Shown: in pieces, positions 1 through 10,183 of the stretch
Layout of the letters: each line of letters opens with the position of its first letter
How positions within the stretch are numbered: the stretch's first letter is position 1
NCBI GenBank assembly: GCA_965226235.1
Contig: OZ245335.1
Location: 1,860,001 to 1,924,000 of the forward strand
Reading direction: 5' to 3'
DNA: 64,000 nucleotides
Source: CAYFZO01 sp965226235
Lineage (GTDB): Bacteria > Pseudomonadota > Gammaproteobacteria > Poriferisulfidales > Oxydemutatoraceae
Made by a program: the position numbers and the translations under genes
The notes under the pieces: model-generated
What the model was told of the DNA's origin: nothing
Database searches by the model: none
What the model saw: only the letters and a program-made list of their open reading frames with translations

Positions 1-655
1 GGAGGTGTCGCTTGTGAATCCACAGTTGCTGACGGGCGAAGACGAAGCGGTGGAAGTTTCGTTCACGACAGAGGTAGTGACGATCGTCGGCGGGGGTGAT
101 CCCGGGTTGAGGTTGACGCGGGCCATGCCAGGTATGAGCGTGATCATCGGAGCGGCGTACGACGTTCCGTTGACGCTGGGGAAGGTGATTGCGTCGGGCA
201 GGGTGCTGTCGGGCGGTGTCCTGGCTGCGGACACGCGGGTAGTTTCGACCGCTCTTGCGGTGGAGGTTGTCGCGCGTCGTTTCCGGCTGGAGATTCTGAG
301 CGAGGCGGGGACCCGTTCTTCACCGTTGCGCGTGCTGGCGGGGGCCTCGACGCCGTTGCGTCTGCATTTGCTGAGTGTGGGTTCTTCTCTGGGGATTCCG
401 TCGCTGGGCGCGGACGAGATGCTGACGGCGGAGTTTACTTACATCGACGGGAGCGGGGTTTCCCTGTCTTCGCAGCGGGTGACGTTTTTCAGAGGCAGCA
501 CCGAGACTACGGTGGTGCTGTCGGCGGCGGTGACCGCGACGAGTGGCACGTTGACGGCAGATGCCATCTTCGCCATGGCAGAGGCGTTCGATGAGATCGA
601 CACGGTGGTCGAGTCGGCGATGCTGGCGGTGGAGATCGTCCCGCGGGCGTTCGCG
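1..655 (+). repeat. Long direct repeat, copy 1, within giant gene
   Basis: This stretch is nearly identical to 7354-7985, in the same frame with an offset of 7353 bases. Differences are scattered single bases plus a short in-frame indel around 560-580. It shows that a segment of the giant gene was copied as one piece. Confidence 0.9.
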
Positions 656-3600
656 CTGACGTTTGACCCGGCATCGGTTTCCGTTGTCGCGGGTGCCACG
701 ACGCAGGTGACGCTGACGCTGACAGGCGATACGGAACTCATAGGAGATGATGAGGCGATCGAGGTCACGTTTGCATATGCTCCGTCCGACCCGGCCGACG
801 GCGATGTGCGGGTTGCGAGGCCGGCGGTGTTCACCGCAGGCAGTACCGCGGCTGTGGTGATACTGGAAGCGGCGACGACCGCGACGGGTGGCGTACTGAC
901 GGCGTCGGCGCCTGAGGCGGAAGGCGCGACGGTCGCACCGGCGACGCTGGCGGTGGAGATTGTCCCGCGGTTGTTCACGTTGGCGTTTGACCCGGCATCG
1001 GTTTCCGTTGTCGCGGGCGCCACGAGGCAGGTGACGTTGACGCTGACGGGAGATCGTGCGCTCGCGGCGAGCGACCGGTTCGCGGCGACGTTTACGTATG
1101 CTTCATCCGACCCGGATGGCGGCGTGCGGGTTGTGGAGCCGGTGGAGTTCACCGCAGGCAGCACCGCGGCTGTGGTGATACTGGAAGCGGCGACGACCGC
1201 GACGGGTGGCGTACTGACGGCGTCGGCGCCTGAGGCGGACGGCGCGGCGGTCGCACCGGCGACGCTGGATGTGGGGATTGTCCCGCGGGCGTTCGTGCTG
1301 GCGTTTGATCTGGCATCGGTTTCCGTTGTCGCGGGCGCCACGACGCAGGTGACGCTGACGCTGACGGGAGATCGTGTGCTCGCGGCGAGCGACCGGTTCG
1401 CGGTGACGTTTACGTATGCTTCATCCGACCCGGATGGCGGCGTGCGGGTTGCGGGGCCGGTGGAGTTCACCGCGGGCAGCACCGCGGCTGTGGTGATACT
1501 GGAAGCGGCGACGACCGCGACGGGTGGCGTACTGACGGCGTCGGCGCCTGAGGCGGAAGGCGCGACGGTCGCACCGGCGACGCTGGCGGTGGAGATTGTC
1601 CCGCGGTTGTTCACGTTGGCGTTTGACCTGGCATCGGTTTCTGTTGTCGCGGGCGCCACGGCACAGGTGACGCTGACGCTGACGGGAGATCGTGCGCTCG
1701 CGGCGAGCGATCGGTTCGTGGTGGAGTTTACGTATGACCTGGATGGCGGCGTGCAAGTTGCGGGGCCGGTGGAGTTCACCGCAGGCAGCACCGCGACTGT
1801 GGTGACGCTGGAAGCGGCGACAACCGCGACGGATGGCGTGCTGGAGGCATCGGTGCTCGATGTGGACGGCGCGACGGTCGCACCGGCGACGCTGGATGTG
1901 GAGATTGTCCCGCGGTTGTTCACGTTGGCGTTTGATCTGGCATCGGTTTCTGTTGTCGCGGGCGCCACGGCACAGGTGACGCTGACGCTGACAGGCGATC
2001 GTGCGCTCACGGCGAGCGATCGGTTCGCGGTGGAGTTTTCGTATGACTTGGATGGCGGAGTAGAGGTTGTGGCGTTGGAGCCGGTGATATTCACCACGGA
2101 CAGCACTGCGGCTGTGGTGACGCTGGAAGCGGCGACAACCGCGACGGATGGTGTGCTGACGGCGTCGGTACTCGATGTAGACGGCGCGACGGTCACACCG
2201 GCGACGCTGGATGTGGAGATTACCCCGCGGGCGTTTGTGCTGGCATTCAATGCGTCAACGGTGTCGGTGATTGCGGGTGCCACGACGCAGGTGACGCTGA
2301 CGCTGACGGGAGATCGTGCGCTCGCGGCGAGCGATCGGTTTGCGGTGGAGTTTTCGTATGACCTGGATGGCGGCGTGCAAGTTGTGGAGCCGGTGGAGTT
2401 CACCGCAGGCAGCACCGCGACTGTGGTGACGCTGGAAGTGGAGACGGATGCAACGGATGGCGTGCTGGAGGCATCGGTGCTTGATGTAGACGGCGCGACG
2501 GTCACACCGGCGACGCTGGATGTGGAGATTGTCCCGCGGGCGTTCACGTTGGCGTTTGACCTGGCATCGGTTTCTGTTATCGCGGACGCCACGACGCAGG
2601 TGACGCTGACGCTGACGGGAGATCGTGCGCTCGCGGCGAGCGACCGGTTCGCGGTGGAGTTTGCATATGTTCCGTCCGACCCGGATGGCGGCGGAGTAGA
2701 GGTTGTGGCGTTGGAGCTGGTGACGTTCACCACGGGCAGCACCGCGGCTGTGGTGACGCTGGAAGCGGCGACGACCGCGACGGATGGTGTGCTGGAGGCA
2801 TCGGTGCCCGAGGCAGACGGCGCGGCGGTCGCACCGGCGACGCTGGATGTGGAGATTGTCCCGCGGGCGTTCGTGCTGGCATTCGATGCGTCAACGGTAT
2901 CGGTGATTGCAGGCGCCACGACGCAGGTGACGTTGACGCTGACGGGAGATCGTGCGCTCGCGGCGAGCGACCGGTTCGCGGTGGAGTTTGCATATGTTCC
3001 GTCCGACCCGGATGGCGGCGGAGTAGAGGTTGTGGCGTTGGAGCCGGTGACGTTCACCACGGACAGCACCGAGGTCACGGTGACCCTGGAAGCGGCGACG
3101 ACCGCGACGGATGGTGTGCTGACGGCGTCGGTGCCCGAGGCGGACGGCGCGGCGGTCACACCGGCGACGCTGGCTGTGGGGATTACCCCGCGTGCGTTCG
3201 CGCTGGCATTCGGTGCGTCAACGGTATCGGTGATTGCGGGCGCCACGACGCAGGTGACGTTGACGCTGACGGGAGATCGTGTGCTCGCGGCGAGCGATCG
3301 GTTCGCGGTGGAGTTTTCGTATGACCTGGATGGCGGCGTGCGGGTTGCGGGGCCGGTGGAGTTCACCGCAGGCAGCACCGCGACTGTGGTGACGCTGGAA
3401 GCGGCGACGACCGCGACGGGTGGCGTGCTGGAGGCATCGGTGCTTGATGTGGACGGCGCGACGGTCGCACCGGCGACGCTGGATGTGGAGATCGTGCCGC
3501 GTGCGTTCACGCTGGCATTCGATGCGTCAACGGTATCGGTGATTGCGGGCGCCACGACGCAGGTGACGTTGACGCTGACGGGAGATCGTGCGCTCGCGGC

Positions 3601-6600
3601 GAGCGATCGGTTCGCGGCGACGTTTACGTATGCTCCGTCCGACCCGGATGGCGGCGTACAGATTATGAAGTCGGTGATGTTCACCGCAGGCAGCACCGCA
3701 GTTGTGGTGACGCTGGAAGCGGCGACGACCGCGGCGGGTGGCGTACTGACGGCGTTGGTGCCTGAGGCGGACGGTGCGGCGGTCACAGCGGCGACGCTGG
3801 GTGTGGAGATTGTCCCGCGTGCGTTCGCGCTGGTGTTTGATTTGGCATCGGTTTCTGTTGTCGCGGGCGCCACGACGCAGGTGACACTGACGCTGACGGG
3901 AGATCGTGCGCTCGCGGCGAGCGATCGGTTCGCGGTGGAGTTTTCGTATGACCCGGCCGGCGGCGGCGTAGAGGTTGTGGCGTTGGAGCCGGTGATGTTC
4001 ACCGCGGGCAGCACCGCGGCTGTGGTGACGCTGGAAGCGGCGATGACCGCGACGGATGGCGAGCTGGAGGCATCGGTACTTGATGTAGACGGCGCGACGG
4101 TCACACCGACGACGCTGTCGGTGGAGATCGTGCCGCGGGCGTTTGTGCTGGCGTTTGCCGCACCCGACGGCACACCGCCGCTGGCGGTCGCGCGGGTGCT
4201 GGCGGGCGGCACGACCGAGGTGGTGGTGGCACTGGAGAACCCGGATGTGCTGATGGAGGACGAGCAGTTGCTGGTTTCGTTGCAGTCGACGACGGTGACG
4301 GTCATTCCGCCTGAACTGACGTTGACCCGAGAGCAGCCGGGTATCTCCCTCACCATCGCGGCGCTTTTCGACGCAGTGCCGCCGTTGGGAACGATCATCG
4401 CCTCAGGCGAGGTACTGGCTGGCGGCGCGGCAGTTGATGGCACGAAGGTGATTCCGGTCGCGCTGTCGGTGGAGATCGCGCCGCGGCACTTCCGGCTGTC
4501 GCTGTCGCCGGGCGCGCGGCCGGGGCAGTTCAGCGCGACGGTGCGCCCGAACGAGATGATTCTTACGGGTACGCGGAGGATTGTGGAGAGCAGCATTACC
4601 GTGGCCGAGCCCACCACGATCAAATCGCTGGCGGTGCGGGTAGAGATCAGCGGCGCGGCTCCCTTGGACCTGCTGGTTAGGCTGCGTTCTCCCGGGGGAG
4701 CGGAGATGCTGTTGCACGGGCAGACGGGCGGAACCGAGCTTGGTTTCGAGCGGGCGTACACCTCGAGGGACCATGCGGGTCTGGCTGCTTTGGCTGGCGA
4801 GAGCGCGCAGGGCGAGTGGACACTGATGGTAACTGATTTTTCGAGTGGTGCAGCTGGTGCAGCTAGGGGCACGCTGGAGGCGTGGGGTCTGGAGATCAAC
4901 GGCTTCGCGCCGGTGCTTGCAGGCGGCAGCGCGGCGGTGACGGCTTCGCTGGCGGCGGTCGAAACCCCGCTCGGGACGCCGCGGCTGTTTGCGGACGAGA
5001 CGCTGGCGGTGACGCTGGCGTATAACGACGGCACCGGCGTTGCGTTGTCCGAGCAGATGGTGACATTCGACGCGGAGAGCAGCGCCGTCGGCGTGACGCT
5101 GGACGCGGCGCCCGACGCGACGCCGGGGACGCTGACGGCGGTGGTCGCGGGCGCCGTTCCGGTGAATGTCGAGGTCGCGCCGACGGCGCTGCCGGTGGAG
5201 ATCGCGCCGCGGCGCTTCCGGCTGTCGCTGTCGGGCGCGCCGGCGGACCCCGCGCAACGCGTCGCAAGGGAGGCGCGTCCCCATGCTTATATTCCGGATC
5301 GGAATTCCGAGCCGCTGGTCAGTACCATCACCGTGACGGAGGGCATCACGATCGAATCGCTGGTGGTCGGGGTCGCGATCAGCCACCCGGAGAGAGGCGA
5401 TCTGGAGGTTGTGCTGACACTGCCCGGGGGAATGACGGTGACACTGTACAGTCCTAGCTCTTTGGACCTTGAGTCCGACCTCGTCCGGGCATATACGTCG
5501 GTGGGCGACGCGGGTCTGGCGGCCTTGGTCGGGGGTAGCGCGCAGGGCGATTGGTTGCTGACGGTGAGAGATGTTGCTGGAACTAATAGCGCCGGCACGC
5601 TGGAGTCGTGGTACCTGGAGATCAACACCGGCGCGCAGGTGATCGCGGGGGAAAGCGTGCCGGTCGTCGCCACCCTGTCGGGGCTCGACACGCCGTTTGG
5701 TGCGTCGCGTCTGTTTGCGGGCGAGACGCTGACGGTCGATTGGACATACACCGATGGCGTCGGCGTGACGCTGCCCCCGGTGGTGTTTCAAGTAGCGAGT
5801 CCCACATCCAGCGTCGAGGTCGCCGCGACGCTGACCGCGACGCTGGACGCGACCACAGGGGTAGGGGTGCTGGAGTTGAGCGGCGATGGCTTGAAGAACG
5901 CGGAGGTGGAGCCGGTGTCGGTTCCAGTGGAGATCGTGCCGCGGGCGTTCACGCTGGTGCTCGATGTGCCGTCGGTGTCGGTGCTGGCAGGCGGCACGAC
6001 CGAGGTGGTGGTGGTGCTCGCGGACCCGCGGTCGCTGGGGGCTGGCGAGTCGGTGCGGGTTTCGCTCTCGACACAGACGCCGGGGATCGTGGTGACCGGA
6101 GGACTTGAGCGGACGTTGACGGTGGCCGAGCCGAGTGCGTCCTTCATCATCGAAGCGGCACATGACGCGCCGATGTTTGGGACGATGACAGCCTCGGGCG
6201 AGGTGGTGTCGACCGGGAGCGTGGTCGTGAACACGGAGGTGGTTTCGGTCACCTTGTCGGTGGAGGTGGTGCCGCGGATGTTTCGTCTGTTTGTGGCGGA
6301 ACCCGGTAGCGAGTACGTGGTCGCCGGAGGCAGCACCGAGGTGGTGGTGGGCATCACGGGCGTGGATACCCCGCTGGGGCCAAGTCGGCTGGATGCGAGC
6401 GAGACGTTGCAGGTTGATTTTGTCTACACGGACGGCGAGGGCGTAACCCTGTCGCCGGTGTCGCTCAACGCAGGCAACTCGACCGGCACGGCGACGGTGA
6501 TGGCCTCTCTGGCAGCGACGTCGGGGGTGTTGCAGTTGACCGGTAGCGGCTTGGAGAACGCGGTGGTTGCGCCGGCATCGCTGGCGATCGAGGTGTTGCC

Positions 6601-9600
6601 GGGCGAGTTTCGGCTGATGTTCGAGCCGTCGCAGATCGGGATCCTGACCGGCACGACGGAGACGGTGGTTCTGTCGCTGAGCGGCGCGTCGCAGTTGCCG
6701 GCAGGGGATGAGGTGCTTGTGGAGTTGATGCTGGAGGATCGGAGCACGGTGAGCGTGGTGTCGACCGTGCTGTCGTTCGGTGCGTCCACGACGAACCATG
6801 TTGTCTCGTTGCACGCTACTGGGGGCAGTCAACCCGGGGAGACGACATTGTTCGCCGCGGTGTTGTTATCGCCGACGGCACTTTCGGACGCGATTTTTGT
6901 GGACGCCGAGCTAGCCGTGAACATCATTGAGTTGCGTCGTTTTTCGTGGGTGTTCCGTTCGGTGCAGAGCGGCGAGCGTCTGTCTGAACAGGCGGTGGTC
7001 GCCGGCGCTTCGACGCAGTTTCTGGTTTCCCTGGAAGGTGATTTCGGCGAACGCCTGACCGTCGATGAGCAAGTGCAGGCGACATTGACGTCGTCGTCAC
7101 CACTGGATCTGGTAGTAGATCCGGTGACGGTGATACTTCGGCGCGACCTGTCGCAGTTGGTCACTTTGTCTGCGGCCACTGACGCGGCGCGAGGTACTGG
7201 GGCGCAGTTGCAACTGGTGTCGCAGCCGATGTTGGGGATGGCGGAGACAGAGGCGGAGTCGGCACTGCCGGTGCGGGTAGTGCACGAGTTGGTGTTGTCC
7301 TTTACTGCATCGGGAGGCGCGGCGCGGGTGCTGGCGGGCGGCACGACTGTAGTGGAGGTGTCGCTTGTGAATCCACAGTTGCTGATGGGCGAAGACGAAG
7401 CGGTGGAAGTTTCGTTCACGACAGAGGTAGTGACGATCGTCGGCGAGGGTGATCCCGGGTTGAGGTTGACGCGGGCCATGCCAGGTATGAGCGTGATCAT
7501 CGGAGCGGCGTACGACGTTCCGTTGACGCTGGGGAAGGTGATTGCGTCGGGCAGGGTGCTGTCGGGCGGTGTCCTGGCTGCGGACACGCGGGTAGTTTCG
7601 ACCGCTCTTGCGGTGGAGGTTGTCGCGCGTCGTTTCCGGCTGGAGATTCTGAGCGAGGCGGGGACCCGTTCTTCACCGTTGCGCGTGCTGGCGGGGGCCT
7701 CGACGCCGTTGCGTCTGCATTTGCTGAGTGTGGGTTCTTCTCTGGGGATTCCGTCGCTGGGCGCGGACGAGATGCTGACGGCGGAGTTTACTTACATCGA
7801 CGGGAGCGGGGTTTCCCTGTCTTCGCAGCGGGTGACGTTTTTCAGAGGCAGCACCGAGGTTAGGGTGGTGCTGTCGGCGACGGTGACCGCGACGAGTGGC
7901 ACGTTGACGGCAGAGGCGTCCGATGAAATCGACGCGGTGGTCGAGTCGGCGATGCTGGCGGTGGAGATTGTCCCGCGTGCGTTCAGCTTGGTGTTTGAGC
8001 CGGACACCGTGCAGCCCGCTGTGGGTTCTCCGAGTCTGACCCGGTTGTCACTGGTGGGCATTGATACCGGTCTGGGCATCCCGGGTTTGGGCGACACCGA
8101 GGAATTGCCGATCAGTCTCGAGCGGTTGCAAGGGGTGACGTTCGATGCGCCGGACCCGCTGGTTTTCAGTAGCCGTACTTCGAGCATCGAGTTAACGGTG
8201 ACCGCCAGCGTTAATTCTGCCGGTGGGGTTGTGATCGCGCGCGTCGAGGAAGACGTATCGAATGCAACCATCGGCGAGGGCAGATTGGACGTGGACGTTG
8301 TGTCGGATGTGCGCAGTTTTGCAGTGACCATTGATGGCAGGTCTGTGAGCGTTCTCGGAGTTTCGGTTTCGCCATCGGCGACCCTCTCGACCCATACGCA
8401 GACGCTGACAGTTTCGTTGAACGAGGAGGTGCCGCTGGCGGTCGACGAGGTGGTGGTCGTGAACCTCTCGCTATCCGTGTTGCTGGGAAGTGACACTACG
8501 TCGTTCGCCATTGAACCTTCCGTGTTGGAGTTTCGTGACATGGAAAGGAGCACGACGGTGGATCTGCTGATTGGCCGCAAGGGGGTCATGTCGGGCGGGA
8601 TCAGGGTGGATGCGGTAATCGAAGAGGCAGACCACTTGAATGCCAGGTTCAGTATGGCGAGCAAGTTCCTTTCGATCCGGGTGGAGAAGAACCTGCGCCT
8701 GGTGTTTGATCCGTCGGCTCTGCGGTTGCAGCCAGGGAGCGTGTCGAGGGTGAGGGTGACGCTGACGGGAGATTTTCCGCTGGAGCTTGGCGAGCAGGTG
8801 CGGTTTTCTCCGGTGTGGTCGGATCCGGTGGAGGGGGTTTCGTTTACTCCAGAGACGTTGTTGCTGTCTGCGAGAGGTAGCACGCAGGGCGACATCGAGG
8901 TGGTGGTGGCGGAGGATGCGCCTGTGCAGCAGACGACGCTGCTATCGACTCTGGGGGGGATATCCGGGCTGAAAAATGCCACGGTTGAGTTGAACGACCT
9001 GCCAGTGGAGGTTGTGCATCAGGGACGTGCATTCGAGTTGTCGTTCGTTCTGCAAAGGCCGCTGGAGTTGCTGACTGGACGTACCGGACAGGCGTACTTT
9101 GTTCTGCGGCCGGTGGATGGGGCTTTGTTGCAGCCGGACGAGCACATGGTGGTGGATCTGATGGTAGAGGGCGAAGGCGTGAGTGTATCTCCGACGCGGC
9201 TGGTGTTTGGTGCGGATATTCCGGATCAGGGGGCGATTGTCGAATACGGCGGCAATCAATATGCCCTGTTGAAGGTGACGTCGGAACCGGGTGCGTTGCC
9301 GCCGGGGGTATTGTCGGCGGTATCTACCGTGGTGGCGACTTTTGCGGTAGATTCGAGCACGTTGACGGATGCAGTGCGGGTCAGCGTGGGGGCGCCGTTG
9401 TCGATCAGGACGGTGCGTCCGGTGTTTCGGAGCGAATATGCTCTGATTTTTGATCCACTGGAGCTGACGGTTGAGCTGGAGGGGAGCGAGATGACTGCAT
9501 CGGCGATGATTGACCTGATTCTTTCGGGCACGTTGTTCGCCCAGTTTGGGGCTATCCCGGAACATCCGGTGTTGCATAATGTAGGTCTGCCGATCGGGAT

Positions 9601-10183
9601 GGAGGAGCTTGAGGTTTCGATTACGGTGGAGGGCGAGGCGGTGACGGTAGCGGAGCCGGCGATACGATTTGATGCACGGCATCGGCAGCCGGTGGAGTTA
9701 CAGATCGACGTATCCAGGCTCGCGGAGGATGTGTCTGTCTTTACATCGACACTGACGGCGATTGCGCCGCTGGGTCAGTTTCCCTCTGGTGTCAATGCCA
9801 CGGTCTTCGAGCAGGTTCTGTCGGTGAAGGTGATACGCGGTTCCTCGACACTAACAAGGCAGGGCCTTGCGCGGGTCCGCAGAGCCAGAGCTGCGCAAAT
9901 TCACGCTGGTATTTACCACGACAGGAGGCAGGGCGCTGGAGCAGGTGAGAGTGCTGGCGGGCGGCTCCACCAAGGTGGCAGTGGTGCTGGAGAATGCGGA
10001 TTCGCTGGGTCAGGACGAGGTAGTGCGGGTCTCTTTCTCGACGGAGGTCGTGACCGTCAGAGAATCTGTACTGGAACTGACCGCGGTGAAATCGAGTGCG
10101 ACTTTCACCATCGAGGCGCCCTACAACGCGTCGTCGACGCTGGGGATGGTGATCGCGTCGGGCGAGGTGGTGTCGGTCGGTAG
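1..10183 (+). CDS. Giant Ig-like repeat surface protein, 5' end outside window
   Basis: The reading frame is open at the window edge, so the start lies upstream; the first GTG at 5 is internal, because the same sequence recurs inside the gene at 7358. About 3390 residues are visible. Eleven near-identical units of about 105 residues run from roughly nt 633 to 4130. Each begins near a (V/T)PRAF motif and contains SVSVxAGAT and LTLTGDRALAASDRF; more diverged units follow. Two stretches at about nt 4588-4905 and 5320-5625 resemble the P/Homo-B domain (PF01483), with a W-x-L-x-V-x-D core and a GTLE-x-W ending. The protein is rich in Ala, Val and Thr, nearly free of Cys, and shows no membrane segment. 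An extracellular adhesin or matrix protein is inferred. The frame ends in unrelated sequence at 10183; the repeat continues in another frame from about 9870. Confidence 0.85.
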   Translation, partial: EVSLVNPQLLTGEDEAVEVSFTTEVVTIVGGGDPGLRLTRAMPGMSVIIGAAYDVPLTLGKVIASGRVLSGGVLAADTRVVSTALAVEVVARRFRLEILSEAGTRSSPLRVLAGASTPLRLHLLSVGSSLGIPSLGADEMLTAEFTYIDGSGVSLSSQRVTFFRGSTETTVVLSAAVTATSGTLTADAIFAMAEAFDEIDTVVESAMLAVEIVPRAFALTFDPASVSVVAGATTQVTLTLTGDTELIGDDEAIEVTFAYAPSDPADGDVRVARPAVFTAGSTAAVVILEAATTATGGVLTASAPEAEGATVAPATLAVEIVPRLFTLAFDPASVSVVAGATRQVTLTLTGDRALAASDRFAATFTYASSDPDGGVRVVEPVEFTAGSTAAVVILEAATTATGGVLTASAPEADGAAVAPATLDVGIVPRAFVLAFDLASVSVVAGATTQVTLTLTGDRVLAASDRFAVTFTYASSDPDGGVRVAGPVEFTAGSTAAVVILEAATTATGGVLTASAPEAEGATVAPATLAVEIVPRLFTLAFDLASVSVVAGATAQVTLTLTGDRALAASDRFVVEFTYDLDGGVQVAGPVEFTAGSTATVVTLEAATTATDGVLEASVLDVDGATVAPATLDVEIVPRLFTLAFDLASVSVVAGATAQVTLTLTGDRALTASDRFAVEFSYDLDGGVEVVALEPVIFTTDSTAAVVTLEAATTATDGVLTASVLDVDGATVTPATLDVEITPRAFVLAFNASTVSVIAGATTQVTLTLTGDRALAASDRFAVEFSYDLDGGVQVVEPVEFTAGSTATVVTLEVETDATDGVLEASVLDVDGATVTPATLDVEIVPRAFTLAFDLASVSVIADATTQVTLTLTGDRALAASDRFAVEFAYVPSDPDGGGVEVVALELVTFTTGSTAAVVTLEAATTATDGVLEASVPEADGAAVAPATLDVEIVPRAFVLAFDASTVSVIAGATTQVTLTLTGDRALAASDRFAVEFAYVPSDPDGGGVEVVALEPVTFTTDSTEVTVTLEAATTATDGVLTASVPEADGAAVTPATLAVGITPRAFALAFGASTVSVIAGATTQVTLTLTGDRVLAASDRFAVEFSYDLDGGVRVAGPVEFTAGSTATVVTLEAATTATGGVLEASVLDVDGATVAPATLDVEIVPRAFTLAFDASTVSVIAGATTQVTLTLTGDRALAASDRFAATFTYAPSDPDGGVQIMKSVMFTAGSTAVVVTLEAATTAAGGVLTALVPEADGAAVTAATLGVEIVPRAFALVFDLASVSVVAGATTQVTLTLTGDRALAASDRFAVEFSYDPAGGGVEVVALEPVMFTAGSTAAVVTLEAAMTATDGELEASVLDVDGATVTPTTLSVEIVPRAFVLAFAAPDGTPPLAVARVLAGGTTEVVVALENPDVLMEDEQLLVSLQSTTVTVIPPELTLTREQPGISLTIAALFDAVPPLGTIIASGEVLAGGAAVDGTKVIPVALSVEIAPRHFRLSLSPGARPGQFSATVRPNEMILTGTRRIVESSITVAEPTTIKSLAVRVEISGAAPLDLLVRLRSPGGAEMLLHGQTGGTELGFERAYTSRDHAGLAALAGESAQGEWTLMVTDFSSGAAGAARGTLEAWGLEINGFAPVLAGGSAAVTASLAAVETPLGTPRLFADETLAVTLAYNDGTGVALSEQMVTFDAESSAVGVTLDAAPDATPGTLTAVVAGAVPVNVEVAPTALPVEIAPRRFRLSLSGAPADPAQRVAREARPHAYIPDRNSEPLVSTITVTEGITIESLVVGVAISHPERGDLEVVLTLPGGMTVTLYSPSSLDLESDLVRAYTSVGDAGLAALVGGSAQGDWLLTVRDVAGTNSAGTLESWYLEINTGAQVIAGESVPVVATLSGLDTPFGASRLFAGETLTVDWTYTDGVGVTLPPVVFQVASPTSSVEVAATLTATLDATTGVGVLELSGDGLKNAEVEPVSVPVEIVPRAFTLVLDVPSVSVLAGGTTEVVVVLADPRSLGAGESVRVSLSTQTPGIVVTGGLERTLTVAEPSASFIIEAAHDAPMFGTMTASGEVVSTGSVVVNTEVVSVTLSVEVVPRMFRLFVAEPGSEYVVAGGSTEVVVGITGVDTPLGPSRLDASETLQVDFVYTDGEGVTLSPVSLNAGNSTGTATVMASLAATSGVLQLTGSGLENAVVAPASLAIEVLPGEFRLMFEPSQIGILTGTTETVVLSLSGASQLPAGDEVLVELMLEDRSTVSVVSTVLSFGASTTNHVVSLHATGGSQPGETTLFAAVLLSPTALSDAIFVDAELAVNIIELRRFSWVFRSVQSGERLSEQAVVAGASTQFLVSLEGDFGERLTVDEQVQATLTSSSPLDLVVDPVTVILRRDLSQLVTLSAATDAARGTGAQLQLVSQPMLGMAETEAESALPVRVVHELVLSFTASGGAARVLAGGTTVVEVSLVNPQLLMGEDEAVEVSFTTEVVTIVGEGDPGLRLTRAMPGMSVIIGAAYDVPLTLGKVIASGRVLSGGVLAADTRVVSTALAVEVVARRFRLEILSEAGTRSSPLRVLAGASTPLRLHLLSVGSSLGIPSLGADEMLTAEFTYIDGSGVSLSSQRVTFFRGSTEVRVVLSATVTATSGTLTAEASDEIDAVVESAMLAVEIVPRAFSLVFEPDTVQPAVGSPSLTRLSLVGIDTGLGIPGLGDTEELPISLERLQGVTFDAPDPLVFSSRTSSIELTVTASVNSAGGVVIARVEEDVSNATIGEGRLDVDVVSDVRSFAVTIDGRSVSVLGVSVSPSATLSTHTQTLTVSLNEEVPLAVDEVVVVNLSLSVLLGSDTTSFAIEPSVLEFRDMERSTTVDLLIGRKGVMSGGIRVDAVIEEADHLNARFSMASKFLSIRVEKNLRLVFDPSALRLQPGSVSRVRVTLTGDFPLELGEQVRFSPVWSDPVEGVSFTPETLLLSARGSTQGDIEVVVAEDAPVQQTTLLSTLGGISGLKNATVELNDLPVEVVHQGRAFELSFVLQRPLELLTGRTGQAYFVLRPVDGALLQPDEHMVVDLMVEGEGVSVSPTRLVFGADIPDQGAIVEYGGNQYALLKVTSEPGALPPGVLSAVSTVVATFAVDSSTLTDAVRVSVGAPLSIRTVRPVFRSEYALIFDPLELTVELEGSEMTASAMIDLILSGTLFAQFGAIPEHPVLHNVGLPIGMEELEVSITVEGEAVTVAEPAIRFDARHRQPVELQIDVSRLAEDVSVFTSTLTAIAPLGQFPSGVNATVFEQVLSVKVIRGSSTLTRQGLARVRRARAAQIHAGIYHDRRQGAGAGESAGGRLHQGGSGAGECGFAGSGRGSAGLFLDGGRDRQRICTGTDRGEIECDFHHRGALQRVVDAGDGDRVGRGGVGR
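633..4130 (+). repeat. Eleven tandem ~315-bp coding repeats
   Basis: Successive units start with codons for E-I-V-P-R or a variant and share the DNA for LTLTGDRALAASDRF. Unit length varies slightly (about 310-330 bp), always in frame. The high identity suggests recent expansion or gene conversion. Confidence 0.9.
7354..7985 (+). repeat. Long direct repeat, copy 2, within giant gene
   Basis: Matches window positions 1-655. The match starts at GGAGGTGTCGCTTGTGAATC and ends near the next PRAF-type boundary. It continues upstream of the window as far as can be judged, since copy 1 is cut by the edge. Confidence 0.9.

Noticed and set aside
439..5034. 1531-codon open frame antisense to the giant gene
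   Set aside because: It arises because a GC-rich in-frame repeat keeps the antisense frame free of stops; its sequence is low-complexity Ser/Ala/Val and mirrors the repeat.
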